A DNA stretch of 64,000 nt from Chromobacterium haemolyticum DSM 19808 (GTDB taxonomy: Bacteria; Pseudomonadota; Gammaproteobacteria; Burkholderiales; Chromobacteriaceae), in NCBI RefSeq assembly GCF_000711885.1, contig NZ_JONK01000004.1, positions 124,001 to 188,000 of the forward strand, given 5' to 3'. The notes beneath the pieces are model-generated. The model was given only the letters and a program-made list of their open reading frames with translations, had not been told where the DNA came from and did no database searches. The translations under genes were made by a program, and so were the position numbers. Every line of letters starts with the position of its first letter. Positions within the stretch are counted from its first letter, which is position 1. Positions 26,880-36,544 of this stretch are shown piece by piece.

Positions 26880-28364
26880 TTAATGGGCCTCGGTCGGGGC
26901 CGCCGGCGCGGTATCGGCCAGCAGCAGCATGGTGTCGCTCATGATGTTGAAGCGGGCGCGCTCGGTGAAACGAGCGCGAACGTCGGCGGGCAGCCGTTCG
27001 AGATCGTTGACGTCGCAGACGATGAAGCTGCCGGCCTTGCCGGCCAGCCAAGCGCGCAGTTGCAGAGGGTCCTGCGTGGTGCGCACGCGGCCGTGGGAGT
27101 AGAACTCCGCGGAAAATTCACGGCGGCCACTCCAATAAATCAGGGCGCTGTCCGCGCTGGGCTGTTGTGCCTGCCAGGCGGCGACCACCTGTTTTTGAGT
27201 GCGCAGGTAGCGGTTGCCGTCGTAGTGGTTGAAGGCCAGCAGCGCCAGCATCAACAGTGCGCCGATCGCGGCTATCCCGGGCAGCGCGCTGCGCTTGGCG
27301 TCGCCGCCGCGCGCGCGGTGCCACAGCTCGGCGAACAGCAGCGCGCAGCCGGGCAGCATGGGCAGCGAGTAGGGGAAGATGATGTTGCCGGACAGGCTGA
27401 AGAACAGCAGCGTCATCAGCGTCCACAAGGCCAGATAGAGCAGCCAGCCGTCGTCGTCGCGGCGAAGGCGAGGCAGCTTGGCGCCGTGGCGCGCCAGCCA
27501 GGCCAGCATGGCGACGGACCAGGGGAAAATGGCACCCAGTGTGTACAGCCAGATCATCCCGCGCGGGGTGGCGTGGGCGAAGCCGTATTTGTCGCCCTTC
27601 CAGCCGGAGTCCAGGAAGCGGCTGACATGCTCGCCCATGATGAAGTAATCCAGGAAGCCAGGCGTGCGCAGCTCCGCCAGCGCATACCAAGGCGCGGCGA
27701 TGGCGAACATCAGCAGAGTGCCGCGGATCCATGGCAGCTTGCGCCACAGCGCCAGCCACTGATTGCGCAGCAATACCCAGAAGAAGATGGGCATGCCCAC
27801 CAGCACTACCGCCAGCGGCCCCTTGGCCAGCAAGCCCAGCCCCAGGCCGGCGAAGAACACATAGCCCCAGCCACGGCTGCCCCGTGCAAGAGCGTGCCAG
27901 AAGGCGGCCTGGCTCAGCGTTACACAGAACAACAGCGCCGGATCTGTCATCACCGTGCCGGCGGCGCCGAGGAAGAGCAGGCTGCTGGCCAGGATCAGCG
28001 CGGCGGCCATGGCGGCTTCGCGGCCGCTGCGGCGCAGCATCAGGTGAGCGCAGAGTCCCAGGGTGGCGATGGCCAACAGCAGCGAAGGCAGCCGCGCCGC
28101 GGCTTCATTGACGCCGAACAGCGCCATGCCGGCGGCGGACAGCCAGCTGGAAAGCGGCGGCTTGGCCCAGAAGGGGATGCCGTAATCGTGCCACAGTGTT
28201 ACCCAGTTGCCGGTTTCCAGCATCTTGCGGGCGATCTCGCCGTAGCGCGCCTCGGTGGTGTCGGTCAGCGGAATCGTCCACAGGCCGATGAGACGGAGCA
28301 GCAGCAACAGCAGCAAGACGGCGATGCCACATTGCTGCCAGCGGGGAAGGGTCGATAGTTTCAT
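26880..28364 (-). CDS. ArnT-like lipid A glycosyltransferase (GT83 / PMT family)
   Basis: 494-aa polytopic membrane enzyme with the PMT_2 fold. An N-terminal helix is followed by the periplasmic loop with TDTTEARYGEIARKMLE, where the DE-like acidic pair of the family lies, and WAKPPLSSWLSAAGMALFG. About 12 membrane helices and a C-terminal periplasmic domain follow. It likely moves a sugar from undecaprenyl phosphate to a lipid A phosphate, as ArnT and LgmB do. It heads the four-gene operon. Confidence 0.9.
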   Translation of the reverse strand: MKLSTLPRWQQCGIAVLLLLLLLRLIGLWTIPLTDTTEARYGEIARKMLETGNWVTLWHDYGIPFWAKPPLSSWLSAAGMALFGVNEAAARLPSLLLAIATLGLCAHLMLRRSGREAAMAAALILASSLLFLGAAGTVMTDPALLFCVTLSQAAFWHALARGSRGWGYVFFAGLGLGLLAKGPLAVVLVGMPIFFWVLLRNQWLALWRKLPWIRGTLLMFAIAAPWYALAELRTPGFLDYFIMGEHVSRFLDSGWKGDKYGFAHATPRGMIWLYTLGAIFPWSVAMLAWLARHGAKLPRLRRDDDGWLLYLALWTLMTLLFFSLSGNIIFPYSLPMLPGCALLFAELWHRARGGDAKRSALPGIAAIGALLMLALLAFNHYDGNRYLRTQKQVVAAWQAQQPSADSALIYWSGRREFSAEFYSHGRVRTTQDPLQLRAWLAGKAGSFIVCDVNDLERLPADVRARFTERARFNIMSDTMLLLADTAPAAPTEAH

Positions 28365-28478
28365 TCGGGATGCGGTGCCGTCGGCGCGCGTGGGCGCGGC
28401 GGCGAGTATGAGTCAGGAGCCGGAAGCTCCGTATGATAAAGCCTTTTCCCGCTCCTGTGTGGATGGCGGAATAAGCGA

Positions 28479-28500
28479 AAAGCCGGCGGAGGCCGGCTTT
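28479..28500 (-). terminator. Terminator after the POT transporter gene
   Basis: AAAGCCGGC-ggag-GCCGGCTTT is a perfect 9-bp stem. On the - strand it is followed by TTTTCGCTT. It lies between the transporter stop and the ArnT-like gene. Confidence 0.7.
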
Positions 28501-28541
28501 GGGATCTTGCTGGTGCCCCGGCTTGCGGGGCCGCGCGGCGC

Positions 28542-29918
<1,377 letters not shown>

Positions 29919-30353
29919 AGATTATTTCCTTGTGTGACTTGAGTGACACCACTTGAACGAGCAAGGTCGAGTGAGGTGTTGTTGTATTTTTTAATTGCCT
30001 TGGATTTTGTAGGCAATTTTTGATAATAACTAGGAAATGTTTGTATGTGAAAATTTTTTAATCTTTACTGCCATACAATCGTAATTAATAGAGTAAATGC
30101 GTCACTAACTGTCCTCATTTGTCATATTTATTTGTAAGTAAAATGACATGAATGCAGTGAGGGTTCGTATTTGGGCTATTGTCGAAAATCCCGTTGGGAG
30201 AGGGGTTTATGCGTATTTGCAGCTGGATGGAGGCGTGCGGAACGGGTTGTGTTTCGATTCGCCGACTCTGAGGCAAAACAGCAACACTCATCTGCGCGGT
30301 GGAGGGGGGCAAAGAAAAAGCCCTGCCGGAGGCAGGGCCGGGAGGCGGACGGC
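29919..30353. other. AT-rich intergenic region upstream of the peptide transporter
   Basis: 435 nt with no credible gene; short frames here lack ribosome sites and family features. It holds the POT promoter region, an inverted repeat AATTGCCT-N10-AGGCAATT (29993-30018) that could be an operator or leader hairpin, and at 30315-30338 the terminator of the YscW-like gene. The base composition is clearly more AT-rich than the flanking genes. Confidence 0.6.
30315..30338 (-). terminator. Terminator of the ccoG-fixH-yscW-like operon
   Basis: On the - strand GCCCTGCC-tcc-GGCAGGGC is followed by five T and more pyrimidines, just after the stop of the YscW-like gene. Confidence 0.88.
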
Positions 30354-30773
30354 TTAGTCGCCGCCGACGGTGTCCAGCCTCAGTTGCGGATGTTCGTCGG
30401 CGCCGGCGCGCAGCACCTCGGTCTGGCGGCTACTGTTGTAGCGCAGTTCACCGTTCACAAAGATCTGGCCTTCCACCACATAGCGACCATCGGGTTTGAT
30501 CGCCTGCTTGTCGTAACACAGGGAGAAGTCCGCCGGAATGCTGCGTGGTTTTTCCAGGATCTGCTCCGCCAGCAGTTGGGGCGGGGCGTCTTGGCGGCTT
30601 TGATCCAATAGGCGCACTTTGACGAGCACGTCCTTGGCCTGGGACAGCGTGGCGCTCTGTTGAGGCGCGATATTGCCGGTCAGATAGGCTGGCACGAAAC
30701 CGCCGGCGTGGGCTGCGCTCAAGGCCAGGCCTAGAGCCAATGCGCATAGGGAGCGGGTCAGTCGCTTCATCAT
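30354..30773 (-). CDS. YscW/YbaY-like secreted protein
   Basis: 139 aa. A signal peptide (CALALGLALSAAHA) is followed by one small beta domain with the YbaY/YscW pattern (ILEKPRSIPADFSLCYDKQA, and RYVVEGQIFVNGELRYNSS). No lipobox Cys. YscW is a chaperone for type III secretin, YbaY an envelope lipoprotein; neither function is implied here. The start codon overlaps the fixH stop by one base (TGATG). A second ATG is immediately next. Its place behind fixH is unusual. Confidence 0.82.
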   Translation of the reverse strand: MMKRLTRSLCALALGLALSAAHAGGFVPAYLTGNIAPQQSATLSQAKDVLVKVRLLDQSRQDAPPQLLAEQILEKPRSIPADFSLCYDKQAIKPDGRYVVEGQIFVNGELRYNSSRQTEVLRAGADEHPQLRLDTVGGD

Positions 30774-31300
30774 CAGTCCGCCGGCTCCAGGTTTTGATGG
30801 CCGAGGGAGACGGTCTGGCCTTCGGCGGGTTTCCATTCGCCCTGCAGCCGCCATTGCTTGGCCTGGTCTTCCAGCAGGATGTACCAATGATTGGCCTTGA
30901 CCGGCACCGCCGGCAGCACGGCCTGGTAGAGGTTGGGACCGGCCTGGCGCATTTCCACCTGTTGGTCGAAGTCGTCCTGCGCCGGGTGAACCATGCGCAT
31001 GGTGATGACGGCGGGCAGCGGCACCTTGCTGGTGGTGATCAGCCGCAGCGTGCGCTGGTCCGTGCCCACCATCAGCTGCGCGCTCAAGCCCATATTGAAG
31101 GCTTGCTTGTCGCGGCGCAGTTCCATATTGATGGCCTTGCCCTTCTTGTAGTAGTCGTCGGTGACCAGGCCGTCGTCGGTGCGGATCGCGGTGGCGAGGA
31201 ACATCACGCCGACGATGACGGACACCAGCGGCAGGCCGAACAGAATCCAGGGCCAGGGTTCGCGGTACCAGGGGCGCGGAGCGGGGGCGGTATGCTGCAT
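30773..31300 (-). CDS. fixH: FixH-family cbb3 oxidase maturation protein
   Basis: 175 aa. One N-terminal membrane helix (about 14-36) starts WPWILFGLPLVSVIVGVMFL and is followed by DDGLVTDDYYKKGKAINMEL, the hallmark of FixH, then a periplasmic beta domain. FixH works with CcoG/CcoI in copper delivery to cbb3 oxidase. It starts 3 nt after ccoG stops. Confidence 0.92.
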   Translation of the reverse strand: MQHTAPAPRPWYREPWPWILFGLPLVSVIVGVMFLATAIRTDDGLVTDDYYKKGKAINMELRRDKQAFNMGLSAQLMVGTDQRTLRLITTSKVPLPAVITMRMVHPAQDDFDQQVEMRQAGPNLYQAVLPAVPVKANHWYILLEDQAKQWRLQGEWKPAEGQTVSLGHQNLEPAD

Positions 31301-31303
31301 GTA

Positions 31304-32755
31304 TTACTCTCCGATGAAGCTGGACTTCTCTTCCACTTGCAGGGAAGGGTGGTTGATGGACTGGATCAGGAAGCGGATTTCATGGCTGCCTTTGGTCGCG
31401 TACTGCGGGTCGGCCTGCACGTGGACGGTGACGTCGGTGTTGCCGGTGGCGGCAACGGCGATATCGCCGCGGTCGGCCTGCACTTTCAGGCCGGGCAAGC
31501 CCGATGCTGTGATCCTGAAATGCTGATTCTGTTCCGTAGTATTGATAATTTTAATGATATAGGTGTTTTCCAGCCAGCCGGCATCGGTTTCGCGCACCAG
31601 CGAGGCGCGGTCGCGGATCACATCCACTTTGAACGGCTTGCGCATCCACATGGAGCCGATGGCGGTGGCGATGACGATGGCGAGCACCAGCGTATACAGT
31701 ATCACGCGAGGACGCTTGAGCCGGGAGGCGATGGCTTTCTCAGGGTATTTGCCCTCCAGCGCATTTTCCGTGGTGTAGCGAATCAGGCCGCGCGGATAGG
31801 CCATTTTGTCCATCACTTCGTCGCAGGCGTCGATGCAGGCGGCACAGCCGATGCACTCGTATTGCAGACCGTTGCGGATGTCGATGCCCACCGGACAGAC
31901 TTGAACGCAGATGCTGCAGTTGATGCAGGCGCCCAGCCCTTGCTCCTTGGGGTCGCTGCCTTTCTTGCGCGCTCCGCGCGGCTCGCCCCGTTTCTCGTCG
32001 TAGGAAATGATCAGGGTGTCGGCGTCGAACATCACGCTCTGGAAGCGCGCGTACGGGCACATGTATTTGCAGACCTGTTCGCGCATGAAGCCGGCCAGCA
32101 GATAGGTGAAGCCGGCGTAGAAGAACATCCAGAAGGTTTCCCACGGCCCGTAGTCGAAGCGGGGCGCGGCGGCGACCAGGTCGCGGATCGGCGTGAAGTA
32201 GCCCACCAGCGTGAAGCCGGTCCACAGCGAGAACAGGATCATCAGGCCGTGCTTGGTGAATTTGAGGCGGAACTTGCGCGCGCTCATCGGCGCCTTGTCC
32301 AGCTTGATGCGCTTGCCGCGGTCGCCCTCCACCCATTGTTCTATCCACAGCATGATTTCGGTGTAAACCGTCTGCGGACAGGAGTAGCCGCACCAGAGCC
32401 GGCCGGCGATGGTGGTCCAAGTGAACAGGCCGAAGGCGCAGCACATCAGCAGCGCGGCCAGATAGACGAAGTCCTGCGGCCAGATGGTGAGACCGAACAG
32501 ATAGAACTTGCGCTCGATCAGATCGAAATGCAGCGCCTGGCGTCCGTTCCAGTTCAGCCAGGGCAAGCCCAGGAAAACCAACTGGGTGCCGACGACGAAG
32601 AGCACGCGCAGATTGTTGAACAGGCCTTTGACGGCACGCGGATAAATCTTGGTTTGCGACTCGTACAGAGAAACGGTCTCGGTGGCCTCGGGCTGCGAGC
32701 CGGCTTGGCGCGGCGGTTCTACCTTGATCGGGATTTCCTTGAGCGAATCGGACAT
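31304..32755 (-). CDS. ccoG: Cytochrome c oxidase accessory protein CcoG (FixG)
   Basis: 483 aa from the ATG at 32755, with AAGGA about 8 nt upstream; the frame is open to 32791. Membrane helices in the N-terminal half surround the NapH-like segment WCGYSCPQTVYTEIMLW. Two 4Fe-4S motifs follow at about residues 275-312 (CINCSICVQVCP and CIGCAACIDACDE), then another helix and a C-terminal FixG Ig-like domain. CcoG is a cupric reductase used in CuB loading of cbb3 oxidase. It lies 154 nt behind ccoP with its own hairpin and palindrome between. Confidence 0.95.
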   Translation of the reverse strand: MSDSLKEIPIKVEPPRQAGSQPEATETVSLYESQTKIYPRAVKGLFNNLRVLFVVGTQLVFLGLPWLNWNGRQALHFDLIERKFYLFGLTIWPQDFVYLAALLMCCAFGLFTWTTIAGRLWCGYSCPQTVYTEIMLWIEQWVEGDRGKRIKLDKAPMSARKFRLKFTKHGLMILFSLWTGFTLVGYFTPIRDLVAAAPRFDYGPWETFWMFFYAGFTYLLAGFMREQVCKYMCPYARFQSVMFDADTLIISYDEKRGEPRGARKKGSDPKEQGLGACINCSICVQVCPVGIDIRNGLQYECIGCAACIDACDEVMDKMAYPRGLIRYTTENALEGKYPEKAIASRLKRPRVILYTLVLAIVIATAIGSMWMRKPFKVDVIRDRASLVRETDAGWLENTYIIKIINTTEQNQHFRITASGLPGLKVQADRGDIAVAATGNTDVTVHVQADPQYATKGSHEIRFLIQSINHPSLQVEEKSSFIGE

Positions 32756-32834
32756 GGGCGTTTCCTTCTCTGCGGATTTGGCCAAGGCCATGGGGGTATG
32801 GGCTTGGCGAAATGCGCGGCTGCATCGGAGCGGA

Positions 32835-32860
32835 GATGTTATATGAAATCATATAACATC
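32835..32860. promoter_or_regulatory. 26-bp perfect palindrome upstream of ccoG
   Basis: GATGTTATATGA-aa-TCATATAACATC has 12-bp arms. It lies about 80 nt before the ccoG start and past the ccoP hairpin, so it is well placed as an operator for ccoG-fixH. I do not recognise the regulator. It does not match an ANR box. Confidence 0.7.
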
Positions 32861-32872
32861 CTCGCGAAAGAA

Positions 32873-32896
32873 TACTGCCCGCATGAGCGGGCAGTA
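32873..32896 (-). terminator. Hairpin after ccoP
   Basis: TACTGCCCGC-atga-GCGGGCAGTA is a perfect 10-bp stem just downstream of the ccoP stop. On the - strand the following bases are TTCTTTCG, so termination is likely but perhaps incomplete. Confidence 0.7.
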
Positions 32897-32909
32897 GATC
32901 AGTACCGGT

Positions 32910-33827
32910 TTATTGCGGCGCTTTGGGGTTGTTGGACAAGCCCCAGACGTAAGCGGTCAACAGGTGTACTTTGCCTTCACCCAGGAAGTCTTTCCAGGCC
33001 GGCATCTGGTTGTTGCGGCCGTTGGTGATGGTTTCGATGATGGTTTTCTCGCTGCCGCCGTACAACCAGTTGTTGTCGGTCAGGTTGGGCGCGCCCAACT
33101 GCTGGTTGCCCTTGCCGTCCGGGCCATGGCAGGCGACACAGACCGTGGCGAAGGTTTCCTTGCCGCGAGCCGCGCGTTCAGCGTCATGCTTGCGTTTGGA
33201 CAGCGACAGCACGTAGTTGGCGACGTCCTTGACCTTTTCCTCGCCGAACGCCGCGCCCCAGGCCGGCATCTGGCCGTGGCGGCCTTCGGAGATGGTGGTG
33301 TGGATGTCCTTGACGTCGCCGCCCCACAGCCACTTGCTGTCGGTCAGGTTGGGGAAGCCCTTGGCGCCGCGGGCGTCGGAGCCGTGGCACTGCACGCAGT
33401 AGGTCTGGAACAGGCGCTTGCCCATTTCCTGAGCTTTGGGGTCGGCGGCCACGGCCTTGACGTCCTGTTTCAGGAACTGGTCGTACAGCGGCTGATACTT
33501 GGCTTCCGCCTGCGCGCGCTCTTTCTTGTACTGGTCTACCGAAGTCCAGCCGAACACGCCTTTCCAGGTGCCCAGGCCAGGGTACAGAATCAGGTAGACC
33601 ACGGCGAAGGCCAGGGTCACGTAGAACATCAACATCCACCAGCGCGGCAGCGGGTGGTTGTATTCGGAAAGGTCGCCGTCCCACACGTGGCCGGTGATCT
33701 CAACCTGTTCGCCCTTTTGCACCTTGATCTTGGATTGTGAAAACACCAGATAGGTCAGCCATACGAGGCCGCCCAGCACGATCGCGGTGATCCAGATGTT
33801 CCAGAATTCGCTCACGAAATCACTCAT
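32910..33827 (-). CDS. ccoP: cbb3-type cytochrome c oxidase diheme subunit CcoP
   Basis: 305 aa. Two N-terminal membrane helices (about 10-30 and 63-85) are followed by two class I c-type heme domains, C144-V-Q-C147-H148 and C230-V-A-C233-H234, with Met ligands in GQMPAW and NQMPAW. It feeds electrons from soluble cytochromes to the CcoN site. The start overlaps the ccoQ stop by 4 nt. Confidence 0.97.
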   Translation of the reverse strand: MSDFVSEFWNIWITAIVLGGLVWLTYLVFSQSKIKVQKGEQVEITGHVWDGDLSEYNHPLPRWWMLMFYVTLAFAVVYLILYPGLGTWKGVFGWTSVDQYKKERAQAEAKYQPLYDQFLKQDVKAVAADPKAQEMGKRLFQTYCVQCHGSDARGAKGFPNLTDSKWLWGGDVKDIHTTISEGRHGQMPAWGAAFGEEKVKDVANYVLSLSKRKHDAERAARGKETFATVCVACHGPDGKGNQQLGAPNLTDNNWLYGGSEKTIIETITNGRNNQMPAWKDFLGEGKVHLLTAYVWGLSNNPKAPQ

Positions 33828-34015
33828 TTTTTTGCTCCGTTGGAAGCTTGGTCTTGTTCCGCTTCCTGCACCTTGTCGTCGTCGAGGAAGGGCAGGTTGG
33901 CTGCGTCCTCATACCGGTTCTTGGAGCGCTTGCTGTAGGCGATGCCCAGCACCACGATGAAGAATGCAAAGCACACTACCGTGAACAGCGAGCGTCCGAT
34001 GGTTACCCAGTCCAT
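33824..34015 (-). CDS. ccoQ: cbb3 oxidase small subunit CcoQ (FixQ)
   Basis: 63 aa with one membrane helix (about residues 8-27) and a charged cytoplasmic tail starting YSKRSKNRYEDAANLPFLDD, the FixQ pattern. It stabilises the oxidase. It overlaps ccoP by 4 nt and starts 3 nt after ccoO. Confidence 0.94.
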   Translation of the reverse strand: MDWVTIGRSLFTVVCFAFFIVVLGIAYSKRSKNRYEDAANLPFLDDDKVQEAEQDQASNGAKK

Positions 34016-34018
34016 GGC

Positions 34019-34633
34019 TTAACGAACGTTCTTCAAGGCAAGGCCCAGGCCTTGCAGGTAAGCGACCAGCACGTCCATTTCCGACTTGCCCTCCACCTGA
34101 GCCTTGGCTTCGGTGATGTCTTTGTCGGTGTATGGGACGCCAACCAGGCGCAGCGCCTTCATCTTGGTCGGCACGCTGTCGGCGTCGGCCAGATTCTTGG
34201 CCAGCCACGGGAAGGCAGGCATATTGGACTCAGGCACCACGTCGCGCGGGTTGACCAGGTGCACGCGATGCCATTCGTCGGAATAGCGGCCGCCTACGCG
34301 GGCCAGGTCCGGCCCGGTGCGCTTGGAGCCCCACAGGAAGGGGTGGTCGTAAACCGATTCGCCGGCCACGGAGTAATGGCCGTAGCGTTCGGTTTCAGCG
34401 CGGAACGGACGGATCATCTGCGTGTGGCAGGTGTGGCAGCCTTCGCGGATGTAGATGTCGCGGCCAGCCAGCTGCACGGCGGTGTAGGGCTTGACGCCGG
34501 CCACCGGCTGAGTGGTCGATTTCTGGAAGGCCAGCGGCAGGATTTCCACCAGGCCGGCCACGCTGACGACCAGCAGGGTGAACACGATCAGATAGCCGAC
34601 GTGTTCTTCGATCAGTTTTTGTATCTTATCCAT
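34019..34633 (-). CDS. ccoO: cbb3-type cytochrome c oxidase monoheme subunit CcoO
   Basis: 204 aa. One N-terminal membrane anchor (about 13-34), then a c-type heme domain with C66-H-T-C69-H70 in [18 protein letters not shown]. The axial methionine lies in SNMPAFPW. It forms the core oxidase with CcoN. It starts 16 nt after ccoN stops. Confidence 0.97.
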   Translation of the reverse strand: MDKIQKLIEEHVGYLIVFTLLVVSVAGLVEILPLAFQKSTTQPVAGVKPYTAVQLAGRDIYIREGCHTCHTQMIRPFRAETERYGHYSVAGESVYDHPFLWGSKRTGPDLARVGGRYSDEWHRVHLVNPRDVVPESNMPAFPWLAKNLADADSVPTKMKALRLVGVPYTDKDITEAKAQVEGKSEMDVLVAYLQGLGLALKNVR

Positions 34634-34649
34634 GATGTTTCCTTGCGCC

Positions 34650-36074
34650 TCAATGAGCGTGGGCGGTGATGGCCGGAATCTTGGCGTCTACGGCACGGCC
34701 CGCGGTTACGGTGCGGAAGGTGTTGTAGGCCATCAGGAACATGCCGAGCAGGTACAGGAAGCCGCCAAGCAGACGCACGAAGTGGTACGGATAGGTGGCT
34801 TTGACCGCCTCAACGAAAGCGTAGGTCAGGGTGCCGTCCGGGTTCAGCGCGCGCCACATCAGGCCCTGGGTCACGCCGGAGATCCACAATGCGGCGATGT
34901 ACAGCACCACGCCGACGGTGGCGAGCCAGAAATGGGCTTCAACCAGCTTCAGGCTGAACATGGATTCGCGGCCGAACAGGCGGGGAATCAGGTAGTACAT
35001 GGAACCGATGGTGATGAAGCCCACCCAGCCCAGCGCGCCGGAGTGCACGTGGCCGATGGTCCAGTCGGTGTAGTGAGACAAGGCGTTGACGGTCTTGATC
35101 GACATCATCGGGCCTTCGAAGGTGGACATGCCGTAGAAGGACAGCGATACCACCAGGAATTTCAGCACCGGGTCGGTGCGCAGCTTATGCCAAGCGCCCG
35201 ACAGGGTCATGATGCCGTTGATCATGCCGCCCCAGCTCGGAGCCAGCAGCACCAGGGAGAACACCATGCCTACGGATTGGGTCCAGTCCGGCAGGCTGGT
35301 GTAGTGCAGGTGGTGAGGGCCGGCCCACATATAGGTGAAGATCAGCGCCCAGAAGTGCACTACGGACAGGCGGTAGGAGTAAACCGGACGGCCAGCCTGT
35401 TTCGGGATGAAGTAGTACATCATGCCCAGGAAGGCTGCGGTCAGGAAGAAGCCCACGGCGTTATGGCCGTACCACCATTGCACCATGGCGTCCACGGCGC
35501 CGGAGTAGGCGGAGTAGGATTTCCACAGCGACACCGGCACGAAGGCGGAGTTGACGATGTGCAGCAGGGCCACGGCCAGGATGAAGGCGCCGTAGAACCA
35601 GTTGGCCACGTAGATGTGCTTGACCTTGCGGATGGCGATGGTGCCGAAGAAAACAATGGCGTAAACAACCCAGATCACCGCGATCAGGAGCTTGATCGGC
35701 CATTCCAGCTCGGCGTACTCCTTGCTGGTGGTCAGGCCCAGCGGCAAGGTGATGGCGGCCAGCACGATCACCAGCTGCCAGCCCCAGAAGGTGAAGGCGG
35801 CGAGCTTGTCGGAGATCAGCCGGACGTTACAGGTACGCTGCACTACGTAGTAGGAAGTGGCGAACAAACCGCAGCCGCCGAAGGCGAAGATGACCGCATT
35901 GGTGTGCAGCGGGCGCAGGCGGCCGAAGTGGAACCAGGGGCCGAAGTTCAAATCGGGCCAGACCAGTTGGGCCGCAATGATGACGCCCACCAACATGCCG
36001 ACAATGCCCCACACGACGGTCATGATGGCAAATTGGCGCACCACCTTATAGTTATAAGTGGATTGCGTTTCCAT
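34650..36074 (-). CDS. ccoN: cbb3-type cytochrome c oxidase catalytic subunit CcoN
   Basis: 474 aa, about 12 helices, the heme-copper catalytic subunit of the high-affinity terminal oxidase used at low oxygen. Characteristic segments include [20 protein letters not shown] with a heme ligand His, [20 protein letters not shown] with CuB/heme ligands, and [12 protein letters not shown]. It heads ccoNOQP. A perfect ANR/FNR box and a matching -10 about 350-395 nt upstream suggest oxygen-responsive transcription. Confidence 0.97.
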   Translation of the reverse strand: METQSTYNYKVVRQFAIMTVVWGIVGMLVGVIIAAQLVWPDLNFGPWFHFGRLRPLHTNAVIFAFGGCGLFATSYYVVQRTCNVRLISDKLAAFTFWGWQLVIVLAAITLPLGLTTSKEYAELEWPIKLLIAVIWVVYAIVFFGTIAIRKVKHIYVANWFYGAFILAVALLHIVNSAFVPVSLWKSYSAYSGAVDAMVQWWYGHNAVGFFLTAAFLGMMYYFIPKQAGRPVYSYRLSVVHFWALIFTYMWAGPHHLHYTSLPDWTQSVGMVFSLVLLAPSWGGMINGIMTLSGAWHKLRTDPVLKFLVVSLSFYGMSTFEGPMMSIKTVNALSHYTDWTIGHVHSGALGWVGFITIGSMYYLIPRLFGRESMFSLKLVEAHFWLATVGVVLYIAALWISGVTQGLMWRALNPDGTLTYAFVEAVKATYPYHFVRLLGGFLYLLGMFLMAYNTFRTVTAGRAVDAKIPAITAHAH

Positions 36075-36544
36075 TTAGGGTTTTCTCCAAGGTTGCTAAC
36101 TCAGAACGTGACATATCTAATCGACGGCTTGAAGTCCGGGCGACTGTCCCAATCTGTACTGATGTGACTGTATCCAGACGAAGCCGTAGGGAAAACGACT
36201 TTTATTAAAATCAAGCGCTTGACCCAGATCGCAGCGGTACTGATGTCTGTATTAGCAGTTCATCCCGTATTGCGACAGCGCAATTTCCCCATTTAGTTAA
36301 CCCGGCATTCTAAATCAATTACCCATATCGGGCCAGTTTGGACGGCCGGGGATGTCGCTTTCCCATTTGTCTTTATTTATGTCTCAAGCGAGCGTGACAG
36401 TTCTTGCAAATACTGTTGCTACTGGCGAGATTGTATTGTCTGGCGGCCCAGCCTTCTTGACCTGGATCAAGATGTCATAAAACGCAGCGTTTACCCGCGG
36501 CAAGTGCTAAAATCAGAAGGTTTTGCAACGATTGCAGGCAGATC
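36075..36544. other. Divergent intergenic region, ccoN / M61 peptidase
   Basis: 470 nt without a credible gene. It includes the ANR box and -10 at 36430-36470. A degenerate second site, TTGACCCAGATCGC, lies at 36219-36232 beside a perfect 12-bp palindrome TCAAGCGCTTGA (36211-36222). If the distal promoter is used, ccoN has a 5' leader of about 350 nt. The peptidase promoter must lie in the last ~75 nt before 36545; none is clear. Confidence 0.65.
36430..36470 (-). promoter_or_regulatory. ANR/FNR box with class II promoter for ccoNOQP
   Basis: TTGACCTGGATCAA (36457-36470) is a perfect match to the TTGAY-N4-RTCAA class. On the - strand TACAAT (36435-36430) has its centre 31 bp from the box centre, the geometry of an FNR site at about -41.5. 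The start of transcription is predicted near 36422, reading towards ccoN. The box also lies 75-88 nt before the divergent peptidase gene. Confidence 0.75.

Noticed and set aside
30740-33028. 762-residue + strand frame over fixH and ccoG
   Set aside because: Opposite strand of clear cbb3 maturation genes; no family features.
34632-36167. 511-residue + strand frame over ccoN
   Set aside because: Shadow of ccoN; composition is that of an antisense reading.
36211-36222. TCAAGCGCTTGA as an ANR site
   Set aside because: Palindromic but lacks the 4-bp spacer arrangement; the neighbouring TTGACCCAGATCGC is only half conserved.
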